Shown here: positions 34,039 through 43,103 of the stretch, in pieces
Position numbering within the stretch: the stretch's first letter is position 1
Layout: every line of letters starts with the position of its first letter
NCBI RefSeq assembly: GCF_016765585.1
Contig: NZ_JAESWC010000001.1
Span: 186,001 to 250,000 of the forward strand
Direction: 5' to 3'
DNA length: 64,000 nucleotides
DNA from: Clostridium rhizosphaerae
Lineage (GTDB): Bacteria; Bacillota; Clostridia; Clostridiales; Clostridiaceae
Made by a program: the position numbers and the translations under genes
The notes under the pieces: generated by a model
Told to the model about the DNA's origin: nothing
What the model saw: the letters and a program-made list of their open reading frames with translations, nothing else
Databases searched by the model: none

Positions 34039-34764
34039 TTAAATCCTTTTTTTTGAAGAATGAAGCTCAGCCCATACAGGAAAGAAACCTGCATTAATGG
34101 CGATGTTTTGCGAATGAAAATGCGATTCTACTGTTCCATAAAAAGGCACCTTTCCTCGTTTTAAAATTTCATTTTTTAAAAGGTTTACTAATTTTGTACC
34201 TATACCTCTCCCACGATACTCAGGCAATACATCAATACCAATCTGCCACATAGTTTTACTGTCTTCACTTGCTCCTGCCATACCCATAATGTTATCTCCA
34301 TCTAAGGCCGCAACTGCAAGGATATCAGGCCGATCTTTATCAAAGGCAAAAGCCTCTTCAAATCTGCTGTCATTTTCAAATCTTAAAATATCTTCTGCAT
34401 CATACCATTTTACACTAATATCAGTTTCTGAATATTTTATATCAGGATTAGGAAGATAGTAATGATGAACATCTTCTATTTCGTAACCAAATTCATTTAG
34501 TTTTCTATCTATTCTTCTAAGCTTAGGATACTCAAAAAACCAGGCAGGAACTCTATTTTTTAAATTTTCCTCACACCAAGGCATAATATCATTAGAAGCA
34601 CTTATGATAATCTTTCCAGAAAAACATAATATTTTAATGGGTTCATCTTTACTTTTGTTTTCAACTATAATGTTTTCTGCTGTTTCAAAATCACATATCT
34701 TACAGCCATAATCAAGTGCAAACCTTTCTTTTGCAATCCTCAAAACTTCACTTTTTGTATACAT
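34039..34764 (-). CDS. GNAT family acetyltransferase
   Basis: 241 residues. The N-terminal 120 residues are a domain of unknown role (LRIAKERFALDYGCKICDFE). The C-terminal half is a GNAT: MWQIGIDVLPEYRGRGIGTK with the RGRGIG acetyl-CoA loop, then YGTVESHFHSQNIAINAGF. This two-part layout occurs in clostridial 'GNAT family N-acetyltransferase' proteins. Acceptor unknown. ATG at 34764 after GAGGGGGAG. Twenty-three bases separate it from the ABC-F gene upstream, so they may be co-transcribed. Confidence 0.87.
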   Translation of the reverse strand: MYTKSEVLRIAKERFALDYGCKICDFETAENIIVENKSKDEPIKILCFSGKIIISASNDIMPWCEENLKNRVPAWFFEYPKLRRIDRKLNEFGYEIEDVHHYYLPNPDIKYSETDISVKWYDAEDILRFENDSRFEEAFAFDKDRPDILAVAALDGDNIMGMAGASEDSKTMWQIGIDVLPEYRGRGIGTKLVNLLKNEILKRGKVPFYGTVESHFHSQNIAINAGFFPVWAELHSSKKRI

Positions 34765-34787
34765 ATTTCTCCCCCTCTTACTATAAA

Positions 34788-36716
34788 TTAATTGCTAAAA
34801 CTCAGCCACATTTCCATAACACCTTCAAGTTCCTTCGAAAGCTCTTCTTTCCTGCAGAACAGCTTATTAAGTTCCTCGTAGTCAAGCCCTATAACTGACA
34901 TGGCTAAGTCAAGCTCTTTAATTTCATTTTCAAGGCTTTCAACCCTTGTTTCTACCTTTGCCTTTTCAGCTTCTCTTTTTTTATTTTCATCCACTGTTTT
35001 AGGCTTCTTAGGTTTCTCAACCTTTACAACAGGCTCTTTTATAAGCTGCTGTTTTTGTTCATCCTTTATATTTTTATAATAATTATAACTGCCTAGATAG
35101 CTCTTAAAGGCATTATCCTCAATAGCTATAACCCTTTCACCAATCTTATTAATAAAATATCTGTCATGCGATATGAAAAAAATTGTTCCTTTAAAATCAT
35201 CCAAAGCCTCTTCAATAGTTTCAATAGAATCAATATCAAGATGATTAGTAGGCTCATCCAGTATCAATAAATTTATATCCTCATATAAAAGCTTAGCCAG
35301 CTTAAGCCTGATTTTCTCTCCACCGGACAGGAATTTTACCTTTTTAAATACAGTGCTTCCATAAAACATGAATTTAGATAAATACTCTCTTGCCTTTCCC
35401 TCCAGTATATAAATATCTTCTCTGAAGCAGTCAAGCACAGTGAGTTCCTCATTATTAAAGGTTATTCTTTGAGGAAGATATGCAGCCATCACGCTGGCCC
35501 CTAATTCAACTTTGCCTGAATCAGGCATTTCTTCGTCTAAAAGCATCTTTAAGAAAGTTGTTTTTCCGCTTCCGTTTGGTCCAATTAAAGCTACTCTCTC
35601 ACCATAATTTACAAGCAACTCAGCATTTTTAAAAATAACCTTATCCTCAAAGCTTTTAGATAGCCCTTCAGCTTTTATAGTTTCATTACCTGAACGCTGT
35701 GCAGCCTTTAAGTTAAGCTTCATATTTTTCTTTTCCAAAGCAGGTCTATCTATTTTCTCCATCTTTTCAAGCTTTATCTGCATGCTTGCGGCTCTTCTGA
35801 AGAATTTGTTGTTATCGGCTCTCATGGCCCAGTCTCTTAGATCCTTTATAGTTTTTTCCATAGCATTAATCTTCTTTTGCTGTTCTCTATAGTTTTCAAA
35901 TTGAATTCTTAAGTTCTCTTCCTTTTGAGCAACATAAGAAGAATAGTTACCTTTATAAGTTATGCACTCCATATCCTCAACTTCTATAATTTTGTTTACT
36001 ACATTATCAAGGAAGTATCTGTCATGGGATACTATTATTACAATGCCCTTATAGTTTTTAAGATAGCCTTCCAGCCACTCAATTGAATCCATATCCAAAT
36101 GATTTGTAGGCTCATCTAACAGAAGTATATCAGGATTATCTATAAGAAGCTTTCCAAGAACTACTCTAGTTTTTTCCCCTCCGCTTAAAAGACTAAAATT
36201 CTTATTTAAGAAACTGTCCTCAAACTTTAAACCCTTGCAGACCCTGCTTAATTTCTCCTGCATTTCATAACCGCCTTTAACCTCATACAGCTGAGTAAGA
36301 CGACTGTACTGATCCAATGCCTTATTAAGCTCATCACCTTCTGAAGTCCTCATCTTCTCTTCAAGATTTCTCATTTCAACTTCTATACTATGAACTTCCT
36401 CAAAGGCTAGGTTTAAAACCTCAATAACCCTTAAACCTTCAGGATACTCAGGTATTTGCTCAAGGTAAGCGCAAGTAGCTTCTTTAGGCTTCATAATAAG
36501 CCCTTCATCATAGCCTGGGCTAGATGTTTGAGGATAACCGGGCCAGTAGTTCATAGGCAGAACTCCAGCAATTAACTTAAGAATTGTAGTTTTCCCGCTT
36601 CCGTTTACACCTACAATTCCTACCTTTTCTCCTGAATAAACCTGAAAGGTTATATTTTTTAAAACAAGCGTAGCTTCCATATATTTTTTTATTCCATTTA
36701 ACGATAATTCAAACAT
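34788..36716 (-). CDS. ABC-F family ATPase
   Basis: 642 residues: GVNGSGKTT, LLSGGEKTRV, ILLLDEPTNHLD in domain 1; GPNGSGKTT, LSGGEKIRLK, LLILDEPTNHLD in domain 2; a basic linker between them (about residues 230-320) and a C-terminal coiled coil after about 555 (KKREAEKAKVETRVE). Translation-type ABC-F ATPase that acts on the ribosome, of the group that includes drug-protection factors. ATG at 36716 with AAAGGAG. The 490-base leader with its own peptide and terminator argues for antibiotic-type induction. Confidence 0.9.
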   Translation of the reverse strand: MFELSLNGIKKYMEATLVLKNITFQVYSGEKVGIVGVNGSGKTTILKLIAGVLPMNYWPGYPQTSSPGYDEGLIMKPKEATCAYLEQIPEYPEGLRVIEVLNLAFEEVHSIEVEMRNLEEKMRTSEGDELNKALDQYSRLTQLYEVKGGYEMQEKLSRVCKGLKFEDSFLNKNFSLLSGGEKTRVVLGKLLIDNPDILLLDEPTNHLDMDSIEWLEGYLKNYKGIVIIVSHDRYFLDNVVNKIIEVEDMECITYKGNYSSYVAQKEENLRIQFENYREQQKKINAMEKTIKDLRDWAMRADNNKFFRRAASMQIKLEKMEKIDRPALEKKNMKLNLKAAQRSGNETIKAEGLSKSFEDKVIFKNAELLVNYGERVALIGPNGSGKTTFLKMLLDEEMPDSGKVELGASVMAAYLPQRITFNNEELTVLDCFREDIYILEGKAREYLSKFMFYGSTVFKKVKFLSGGEKIRLKLAKLLYEDINLLILDEPTNHLDIDSIETIEEALDDFKGTIFFISHDRYFINKIGERVIAIEDNAFKSYLGSYNYYKNIKDEQKQQLIKEPVVKVEKPKKPKTVDENKKREAEKAKVETRVESLENEIKELDLAMSVIGLDYEELNKLFCRKEELSKELEGVMEMWLSFSN

Positions 36717-36866
36717 AATTTTTTTCTCCTTTTTTTGTCCTCCATATTTTAAGTCAGGCATTTTATGGACAGGCAGAAAAGCTTGCAACTACTATTTTCA
36801 AATACACTTTAAAGCAGATCTTTCATCAGAACTATTCAAATATAAATTCGATAATTGAAGCTATAT

Positions 36867-36902
36867 AAAAAGACTGCAAGAAGACAATCTTCCTACAGTC
36901 TG
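36867..36902 (-). terminator. Terminator inside the ABC-F leader (attenuator)
   Basis: On the minus strand AGACTGTAGGAAGA pairs with TCTTCTTGCAGTCT (14 bp, two G-T pairs), then TTTTTATA. It stands about 150 bases before the ABC-F start and about 310 bases inside the predicted transcript, so it should stop transcription unless an alternative fold forms. Confidence 0.75.
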
Positions 36903-37162
36903 AAAACACTCCATTATTACAATTCACTTGTTAAGATAAGCAAAAATTCTGTATATTAAGGTACCAATTATGCAAATCCTCTATGCGCAAAATTTCACTA
37001 TAAAATTCAGCTTACATTTATAAATTATAATATTTAATTTCAGTAAAGTAAGTTACCTTCTAAATTGCCTTATTCCATAAAGAGCACAACTAACAAGCCT
37101 AAATATAATTAGGCAAATTAAAACTCATTATAAAATACATATTAATTTTGAATTAATTAATG

Positions 37163-37183
37163 TTAGCAATTTGCAGGCATCAT
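37163..37183 (-). CDS. Candidate leader peptide of ABC-F gene
   Basis: ATG ATG CCT GCA AAT TGC TAA encodes MMPANC. A strong AAAGGGGA site lies ten bases upstream and the promoter is only about 40 bases further. Very short ribosome-loaded peptides in front of a terminator are the usual sensor in drug-inducible ABC-F genes. Confidence 0.55.
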   Translation of the reverse strand: MMPANC

Positions 37184-37214
37184 AACTCACTTTCCCCTTT
37201 CGCAGTTTTTCTTT

Positions 37215-37243
37215 ATTATATCATGTTTTGCATTTGATGTAAA
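37215..37243 (-). promoter_or_regulatory. Promoter of the ABC-F leader
   Basis: On the minus strand TTTACA (37243-37238), 17 bases, TATAAT (37220-37215). Near-consensus vegetative promoter. Transcription would begin near 37208 and run through the leader peptide and attenuator. Confidence 0.75.
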
Positions 37244-37295
37244 TAATCTCAAATAATGTATAAAATTCTATTTCTTATTTTAATAAACTCAAAAT

Positions 37296-38123
37296 CTACA
37301 TTGTTATACCCGGAAACATTAAGTTTTTTCTCACTTCAGTATAGCCAAAGGATTTGTAGAGCTCCACCGCCCTCTTATTTAACTCCCAAACCTCAAGTTT
37401 AGTTTTTTTCAATCCAACCAAATCAAAATAACCTAATATATAATTCATTATAACTTTTGACAATCCTTTTCCTCTATGCTCCTCAACAACAAAAACTGTT
37501 TCAATATATCCAAAACCGTCTTTTTCAAAAAAAGTACATCCTCCTGCTAACTTGTCATCAATGAAGAATGATAATATCTTAAAGTGTGGACACTTCATTT
37601 GCTCTTCTAAAGCATCTCTATCTAAACGCGTTATAAAAATGTTATCATATATATTCTTATATTCAGTAAAATCTTGATCAGATTCAATTTTCTGCTCTAT
37701 TATTTTAATATTATCAGGAAGCTCATTATTAAAGTTACTTTGAATATGTGCCTCCATAATAATACTGTAGTCTCTTTCAAAGCCATTATTAATATAAAAG
37801 CTCATCTTTTCCTCGTCATATTCAAAAGCAGAATATATTCTTGCTATCAAATTCAATCTTTCATTTCTCAACTCCTTAGCTCTTTCAAATACCCTACTAA
37901 ACAGCTCTTGTTTAACTTCATTTTTTAGGGATTCATTAAAGCTATCGTCAGCATTAATATTAATAAATATTATGTAAGGTGTTTCATAAGTCTGGTGATA
38001 ATTTATAGAAGGATACGCGTAACTGCTGCCCAAAAACTCACCATCGTCATTAAAGGCTAAAAAAATATTTTCTTTGCTGTTGCCGTATTGATCTTCCTTT
38101 GGATTCACTACTTTTATATGCAT
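37296..38123 (-). CDS. Double-GNAT acetyltransferase
   Basis: 275 residues made of two GNAT folds. The C-terminal one is complete: FGYIETVFVVEEHRGKGLSK with the EHRGKGL acetyl-CoA loop, then LEVWELNKRAVELYKSFGY. The N-terminal one is degenerate (LRNERLNLIARIYSAFEYDE). Such tandem GNATs often have one active half. Acceptor unknown. ATG at 38123 after GGGGGG. Transcribed alone, toward the ABC-F leader. Confidence 0.85.
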   Translation of the reverse strand: MHIKVVNPKEDQYGNSKENIFLAFNDDGEFLGSSYAYPSINYHQTYETPYIIFININADDSFNESLKNEVKQELFSRVFERAKELRNERLNLIARIYSAFEYDEEKMSFYINNGFERDYSIIMEAHIQSNFNNELPDNIKIIEQKIESDQDFTEYKNIYDNIFITRLDRDALEEQMKCPHFKILSFFIDDKLAGGCTFFEKDGFGYIETVFVVEEHRGKGLSKVIMNYILGYFDLVGLKKTKLEVWELNKRAVELYKSFGYTEVRKNLMFPGITM

Positions 38124-38402
38124 TATATCCCCCCAATAAAATCACATTTTCCAGATAATACATCTCTTATTTTATTGTTACTCTACTTTTTATGCAATTC
38201 AAGGGAAAGTTTTATTATAAAAAAACTTTCCTAAGTTTATTGCTCTATTCCTATATTTATACTTCCATATTTATACACTCATGATATAATTTAATATATA
38301 GTTATTTTGAAAATAGAATTGTTTTAAACACTACATAATTCATTTATATTCAGGAATTCTGCAATGTTTTTAGATTAAGTTTAATACTCAAGGAGAACCA
38401 TT

Positions 38403-38900
38403 ATGACTAAAATATGTGAATTCACTTTAGAAATGATTAATTTTGACGCTGGAGAACCAGAGCTTATTCAGCACTTTATAAAAGTTCATGAGTTTGCACT
38501 TCTTATTGGAAGTATGGAGAGTGTTCCGTATAATATCATAGAAGTTATAGAAGCAGCAGCAATAGTTCATGATATTGGCATCAAAGTTTGCATGGAGAAG
38601 TACGGAGAGTGTAATGGAAAGCTTCAAGAACAAGAAGGCCCTGCTTATGCAGAAGAGCTATTAAATAGGCTGGGATTTAGAAAAGAACTTGTTGAGAGAG
38701 TAAGCTACCTGGTTGCACATCATCATACTTACTCCAATATCGATGGAATTGATTATCAGATTTTAGTGGAAGCTGATTTTCTTGTAAATCTATTTGAAAA
38801 CCAAGAAGGTAAAGAAAATATACAGGCTGTTTATAATAAAATCTTTAAAACAGAGTCAGGAAGAAAGCTTTGCAGACAAATGTTTATGATAAAGGATTAA
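38403..38900 (+). CDS. HD-domain phosphohydrolase
   Basis: 165 residues. The metal site is complete: an early His in QHFIKVHEFA, the HD pair in AAIVHDIGIKV, then HHHTY and a late Asp in LVEADFLVNL. Length and motif order fit small HD hydrolases acting on nucleotides or similar phosphoesters. ATG at 38403 follows AAGGAGA. Its stop is two bases before the acyltransferase start, so the two genes form an operon. Confidence 0.88.
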   Translation: MTKICEFTLEMINFDAGEPELIQHFIKVHEFALLIGSMESVPYNIIEVIEAAAIVHDIGIKVCMEKYGECNGKLQEQEGPAYAEELLNRLGFRKELVERVSYLVAHHHTYSNIDGIDYQILVEADFLVNLFENQEGKENIQAVYNKIFKTESGRKLCRQMFMIKD

Positions 38901-38902
38901 AA

Positions 38903-39979
38903 ATGAGGAAATATTACATTGATAACATAAGAATTCTATGTATTTTTTTGCTTTTTCCATTTCATACATGTATGGTTTTCAATACCTTTAATGAGCCCTT
39001 TTACGTGTTTAGTACACCTGTTACCGTTCTCTCACAGTTTAATATAATCATATATCCGTGGTGGATGGCACTTCTCTTTGCTATTGCAGGAATTTCTTCT
39101 TCCTACGCACTTAAAAAGCGCAGCGGCAAGGAATATTTAAAAGAAAGAGTTTTTAAGCTGTTAATTCCACTTTTATTCGGAATTGTATTAATCATTCCTG
39201 TGCAAAGTTACTTAGCTGATATGTTTCATAATGGCTACTCAGGAGGATATTTTGAGCATTATATTGTATTTTTCACGAAACTTACAGATTTAACAGGCTA
39301 TGATGGAGGCTTTACCCCTGCACATACATGGTTTGTGCTGTATCTATTTGTGATTTCTATAATTGCACTTCCACTCATGCTGTGGTATAACAAGAGAAAT
39401 AAAAAAATCGATGGCGGCAAAATTAAAATGCCTACGCTTCTTTCTATGTTTCTTGTTATATTGCTAATGACTCCAATTATTGAACTTAGCGGAAAAAGTG
39501 TTGGCGAGTTCCTTGCATGTTTCCTGCTTGGATTTTTTCTGCTCAGTCTTGAGGAAGTTCAGGACAAACTTGCAAAATATCGCTGGATACTTGGAGTTTC
39601 ATGGATAATCCTTATGGCTATAAGAAGCTTTATGCAGCTGAATAATATAGGACATGGACTTATATGGGATATTGAACAGCGTATGCTTACCTGGATCGGT
39701 ATACTTGCAATACTCGGTCTCGGTAAAACATATCTCAATTTTAATAATAAATTTACTCAGTATTTCTCTCCAGCAGCATTTCCAATATACTTCTTTCATC
39801 AGTCTATATTAGTTATTGTTGCTTTCTATGCAGTAAGGTATACAAAACTAGTTTCCACGCAGTTTGCTTTAATCCTTTTATTAAGCTTTATTATTACATT
39901 GCTTTGTTATGAAATTTTAAGAAGATTTTCAGTAACCTGCTTTATGTTTGGAATTAAGAAAAAAAATACAAATGGCTAG
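38903..39979 (+). CDS. Acyltransferase 3 family membrane protein
   Basis: 358 residues, about ten membrane helices. The opening RKYYIDNIRILCIFLLFPFHTCMVFN with its late His-Thr is the acyltransferase-3 signature (D.LR... H), and FTPAHTWFVLYLFVISIIALP matches the HLWFL-type second motif. These enzymes O-acylate wall polymers, sugars or antibiotics. I start at ATG 38903 with AAAGGA; the longer frame overlaps the HD gene without a better site. Confidence 0.87.
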   Translation: MRKYYIDNIRILCIFLLFPFHTCMVFNTFNEPFYVFSTPVTVLSQFNIIIYPWWMALLFAIAGISSSYALKKRSGKEYLKERVFKLLIPLLFGIVLIIPVQSYLADMFHNGYSGGYFEHYIVFFTKLTDLTGYDGGFTPAHTWFVLYLFVISIIALPLMLWYNKRNKKIDGGKIKMPTLLSMFLVILLMTPIIELSGKSVGEFLACFLLGFFLLSLEEVQDKLAKYRWILGVSWIILMAIRSFMQLNNIGHGLIWDIEQRMLTWIGILAILGLGKTYLNFNNKFTQYFSPAAFPIYFFHQSILVIVAFYAVRYTKLVSTQFALILLLSFIITLLCYEILRRFSVTCFMFGIKKKNTNG

Positions 39980-40036
39980 TAAAAAAATATATACAATATT
40001 TTAAGTATATTAACATTAATTTTGGAGGCGTATCCT

Positions 40037-40402
40037 GTGAAGTTCATTAGCGTGTTTAACTTCCTGCAAGGTCTTATAATTTTAATACAAGCATTATTTA
40101 CACTTTACACTAAAAGTGCTTCATTTTGGCTAGATATAGAGGTAAGCATATATACAAATTATGCTTTTATTCTGTTATCAGTACTTATGATACTATCATC
40201 TGTAGGACTATTCCTAAAGAAACATTTCGGAATTGCCCTTACCCTTTATGCCTCCATCATCCTGACTATATATGGAATTATAACTTGTTTGTACTCCTCT
40301 ATTAGGGGAGGGCTAAATACATATTCAACCCCTTTTGTTACAGTTACTCAATTAATCATTTTCATTTATATTCTCAAAAGAAAATCCATCTTTAAACAAT
40401 AA
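40037..40402 (+). CDS. Four-helix membrane protein, unknown function
   Basis: 121 residues with four hydrophobic helices (about 4-24, 42-60, 66-88 and 97-115) and a basic end. I start at GTG 40037 since GGAGGCG lies just upstream; the frame's earlier TTG is itself part of that site. No family recognised. It converges on the NUDIX gene, three bases apart, with no terminator between. Confidence 0.65.
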   Translation: MKFISVFNFLQGLIILIQALFTLYTKSASFWLDIEVSIYTNYAFILLSVLMILSSVGLFLKKHFGIALTLYASIILTIYGIITCLYSSIRGGLNTYSTPFVTVTQLIIFIYILKRKSIFKQ

Positions 40403-40404
40403 GT

Positions 40405-40848
40405 CTAGTAGTTATAGAATATATTTACGCTATGCTGAGATTCATTTCTATCTCTCAGCTCAACTAATAATTCCTTCGTAAATCCACCTAAATCATATAG
40501 CTCAATTTCTTCTAAATCAGCCCACTCATATTCTTCAGCTTCATCATTTAAACACACTTCACTTGATGAAGTTTTGCAAACATAGTCAATAAAAATAAAA
40601 TGCTTCTTTTCTACGAAGGTATCACTATATATGCTTTCTTTTAAACTAATCAATTTTATATCATATATTTCTAAGCCTGTTTCCTCACGTACCTCTCTCT
40701 TTAAAGCTTCCTCTAGCTTTTCCCCTAGCTCTACATGGCCGCCGGGAATTACATATTTATTATCCCATTTATGAGATTTACACAATAACACTTTTCCATC
40801 TGGATTAAAAATAATTGCACTAACTGTTGGTTCAGGATATCTATTCAT
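40405..40848 (-). CDS. NUDIX hydrolase
   Basis: 147 residues. NUDIX box GGHVELGEKLEEALKREVRE followed by ETGLEI (about residues 36-61) fits Gx5Ex7REUxEExGU. It should cleave a nucleoside diphosphate linked to something, magnesium-dependent. The rest (TVSAIIFNPDGKVLLCKSHK, FIDYVCKTSSSE) is the MutT-like fold with no further specificity motif. ATG at 40848. Confidence 0.93.
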   Translation of the reverse strand: MNRYPEPTVSAIIFNPDGKVLLCKSHKWDNKYVIPGGHVELGEKLEEALKREVREETGLEIYDIKLISLKESIYSDTFVEKKHFIFIDYVCKTSSSEVCLNDEAEEYEWADLEEIELYDLGGFTKELLVELRDRNESQHSVNIFYNY

Positions 40849-41085
40849 AGCTTATTAACCTCTCTTTGCTTGCTCACAGAGCAACTTTAACTACTTACAA
40901 TTATAGCATAATCTAAGTTCATTGGCTTTTTTAACAATCTTTTATATAACATACATTTCTCAATAACTGAAAGTAAAACTTCCATACTTATACCTTTATG
41001 GTATAATTTAATAAAACATATTGAACTTTTAGAACTGGGATATTCATCTTACTAAGCCAATTTTTTCAATAGGAGAATATATAAA

Positions 41086-41730
41086 ATGGAAAGTTTAAAA
41101 CTTGTTTGTTTTGATCTTGATGATACTCTAATCAGAGAAATTCATTCGGTTATGCTGCCATGTATATTAAATGGAAAAGAAAAAGAGCACTCAATTATTC
41201 AAAGCCAAGAGGATATTGGTCTTATCGACTATATATCAGCAGACTATCTTAGAGCAAAACTTCTTCTAGGTCTTGAGGAATGCAAAATTGCTCAATCTTT
41301 TTTAGAGATTGCAAAACCATTAAAGAACATAAAAAATGTTGTTGAAGCCTTACACAAGAACAATATTAAATGCATTGTTATTACCGTCGGACCAAAACAG
41401 GTAGCTAAAGTTGTAAGCGATATTTGGGGCTTTGATGATTACTACGGCAGTGATTACGAAGTTGTTGAAGGGAAGTTTACAGGAAAAATTCTCAATTACG
41501 TCGGAGCGGAACAAAAAATAGAGTGCCTTCAGGATTTTTGTAAAAACAACCATATTAAACCTACGGAATGTGCTGCTGTAGGTGACGGTTCAACAGATAT
41601 CCCAATTTTTAAATACTGTGGAAAATCTATAGCAATAAACAGTTCACCTAAAGTTCAAGAAAATGCACTATATTCAATTGATACAGACGATCTAACAGAT
41701 ATTCTTAAGTATATATTGTCAGCATACTAA
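41086..41730 (+). CDS. HAD-superfamily hydrolase, phosphoserine-phosphatase-like
   Basis: 214 residues. Motif I VCFDLDDTLI; motif II CIVITVGPKQ; motif III/IV KIECLQDF and AAVGDGSTDIPIFKYCG (GDG.TD), the ending of IB-type HAD phosphatases such as SerB. The cap between motifs I and II is helical. Substrate unknown. ATG at 41086 after AGGAGA. First gene of a plus-strand run including two NUDIX genes. Confidence 0.9.
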   Translation: MESLKLVCFDLDDTLIREIHSVMLPCILNGKEKEHSIIQSQEDIGLIDYISADYLRAKLLLGLEECKIAQSFLEIAKPLKNIKNVVEALHKNNIKCIVITVGPKQVAKVVSDIWGFDDYYGSDYEVVEGKFTGKILNYVGAEQKIECLQDFCKNNHIKPTECAAVGDGSTDIPIFKYCGKSIAINSSPKVQENALYSIDTDDLTDILKYILSAY

Positions 41731-41762
41731 TACTTAAAAGTTAAAATCAAGCGAGGTAAAAA

Positions 41763-42407
41763 ATGAATGCTTTAGAAAAAGTAACAATATTCATAACTAG
41801 GACTAGAAATGGAGTAACTGAGCTGCTTCTATTTAAACATCCTAATGCAGGTATACAAATTCCTGCAGGAACTGTAGAGATAGGCGAAACTCCACTTGAA
41901 GCAGCTTTAAGAGAAGCAAAAGAAGAAACAGGACTACAGGAATTTGAAAATAAAACATATATCGGTTTAATGAAGACAAGCTTACCTAAAGATAGATTTG
42001 TTGTCATAAATAGAACAAAAGTATTCTCAAGACCAGATGTAACCAGCTTTGATTGGGCGCAATTCAGGAGAGGAATATGGGTAAATTCATGTAATAGAGC
42101 TGAGGATGAATTTTTTCAGGTCGAATATAAAGAAGATGATAGATATCCTAATCCTAATTATGTAACCTATAAAATTATGGGCTGGGTTCCTAAAGAGTGC
42201 CTATCTCAGGAATTAGTACGACATTTCTATCACTTTTCTTTCAATAGCGATACACAAGCAGAGTGGACGCAGTTTACGGATAACCATAATTTCAAACTAT
42301 TTTGGGCTCCAATTTCTAAGTTGCCTAATATAGTAGCTCCGCAAAACCAGTGGCTGGAATATATAGCTAATGAATTAGGTTATAATTTGAAGAGTACAAC
42401 AGATTAA
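41763..42407 (+). CDS. NUDIX hydrolase with C-terminal extension
   Basis: 214 residues. NUDIX box GTVEIGETPLEAALREAKEE followed by TGLQ (about residues 38-61) in a MutT-type fold. The C-terminal 80 residues (VRHFYHFSFNSDTQAEWTQF, FKLFWAPISKL) are an extension not present in plain MutT proteins. Specificity unknown. ATG at 41763 after AGGTAA; 32 bases behind the HAD gene. Confidence 0.88.
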   Translation: MNALEKVTIFITRTRNGVTELLLFKHPNAGIQIPAGTVEIGETPLEAALREAKEETGLQEFENKTYIGLMKTSLPKDRFVVINRTKVFSRPDVTSFDWAQFRRGIWVNSCNRAEDEFFQVEYKEDDRYPNPNYVTYKIMGWVPKECLSQELVRHFYHFSFNSDTQAEWTQFTDNHNFKLFWAPISKLPNIVAPQNQWLEYIANELGYNLKSTTD

Positions 42408-42472
42408 TTATATATAAATTTGTAGATTCCAATGATAGGCTTGCAAATTAAAGACTAAATAAGGAGGAGCAA

Positions 42473-42943
42473 ATGAAGGAAGTTAATTACGTAAAATACA
42501 TACGCGACAGAGTTGGTCATGATGAAATAAATCTGACAGGAGTTAACGTATTAATAATAAATGAAAATAATCAAGTCCTTCTCCAAAAACGCGGCACCTT
42601 TCCATACAAATGGGGGTTAATAGGTGGAATCACTGAATTGGGAGAATCCTTAGAACAAACTGCTGTTAGAGAAGCTAAGGAAGAAACAGGGTTAGATATT
42701 AAAGAACTAACATTATTAGGGACTACCTCAGGAGAAAAATGTTACATGGAGCATCCAAATGGTGATAAGGTGTACTTTATAACTGTTGGGTATTTTACTA
42801 AAAACTTTAAGGGTTTATTAAAAATAGATAATTTTGAAACTAAAGAATTGAATTTTTTCACTTATGAAGAATTGCCTGCTAATATACCTAACAGCCATAG
42901 GATAATGATAGATAACTATTATCATGGCGGCGTATATAGATAG
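42473..42943 (+). CDS. NUDIX hydrolase
   Basis: 156 residues. NUDIX box GGITELGESLEQTAVREAKE plus ETGLDI is complete; preceded by LLQKRGTFPYKWGLIG, typical of the ADP-ribose pyrophosphatase/MutT-like group. ATG at 42473 with AAGGAGGAG. Third NUDIX enzyme within 2.6 kb; the cluster suggests clean-up of nucleotide derivatives but no common pathway is visible. Confidence 0.93.
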   Translation: MKEVNYVKYIRDRVGHDEINLTGVNVLIINENNQVLLQKRGTFPYKWGLIGGITELGESLEQTAVREAKEETGLDIKELTLLGTTSGEKCYMEHPNGDKVYFITVGYFTKNFKGLLKIDNFETKELNFFTYEELPANIPNSHRIMIDNYYHGGVYR

Positions 42944-42974
42944 CAGAAGTCATTAAATATCCAATAGTTTAATA

Positions 42975-43098
42975 AGGAGGTTGAAGTCCTAAATGGACTT
43001 TAGCAGGTAACTTATGAGCGAAGCGAATGTTTTAAGTTACCCAGTGCCCAAAAGGGAACGAGTGCTTTAGACTACCCAGTGTTCCGACAAAAAGGAGG
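42975..43098 (+). promoter_or_regulatory. Composite 5'-leader element, copy E (Nif3-like gene)
   Basis: AAGGAGG, hairpin one TGAAGTCC-TAAAT-GGACTTTA, hairpin two with arms GGTAACTT and AAGTTACC around GCGAAGC (a GC/GC stem with a GAA loop), tail CAGTG. Then CCCAAAAGGG and the 3' half of another unit (GGGAACGAGTGCTTTAGACT, ACCC, AGTGTTCCGAC), ending AAAAAGGAGG before the ATG at 43104. It looks like one full unit fused to the end of a second. Confidence 0.82.
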
Positions 43099-43103
43099 AA
43101 ATC

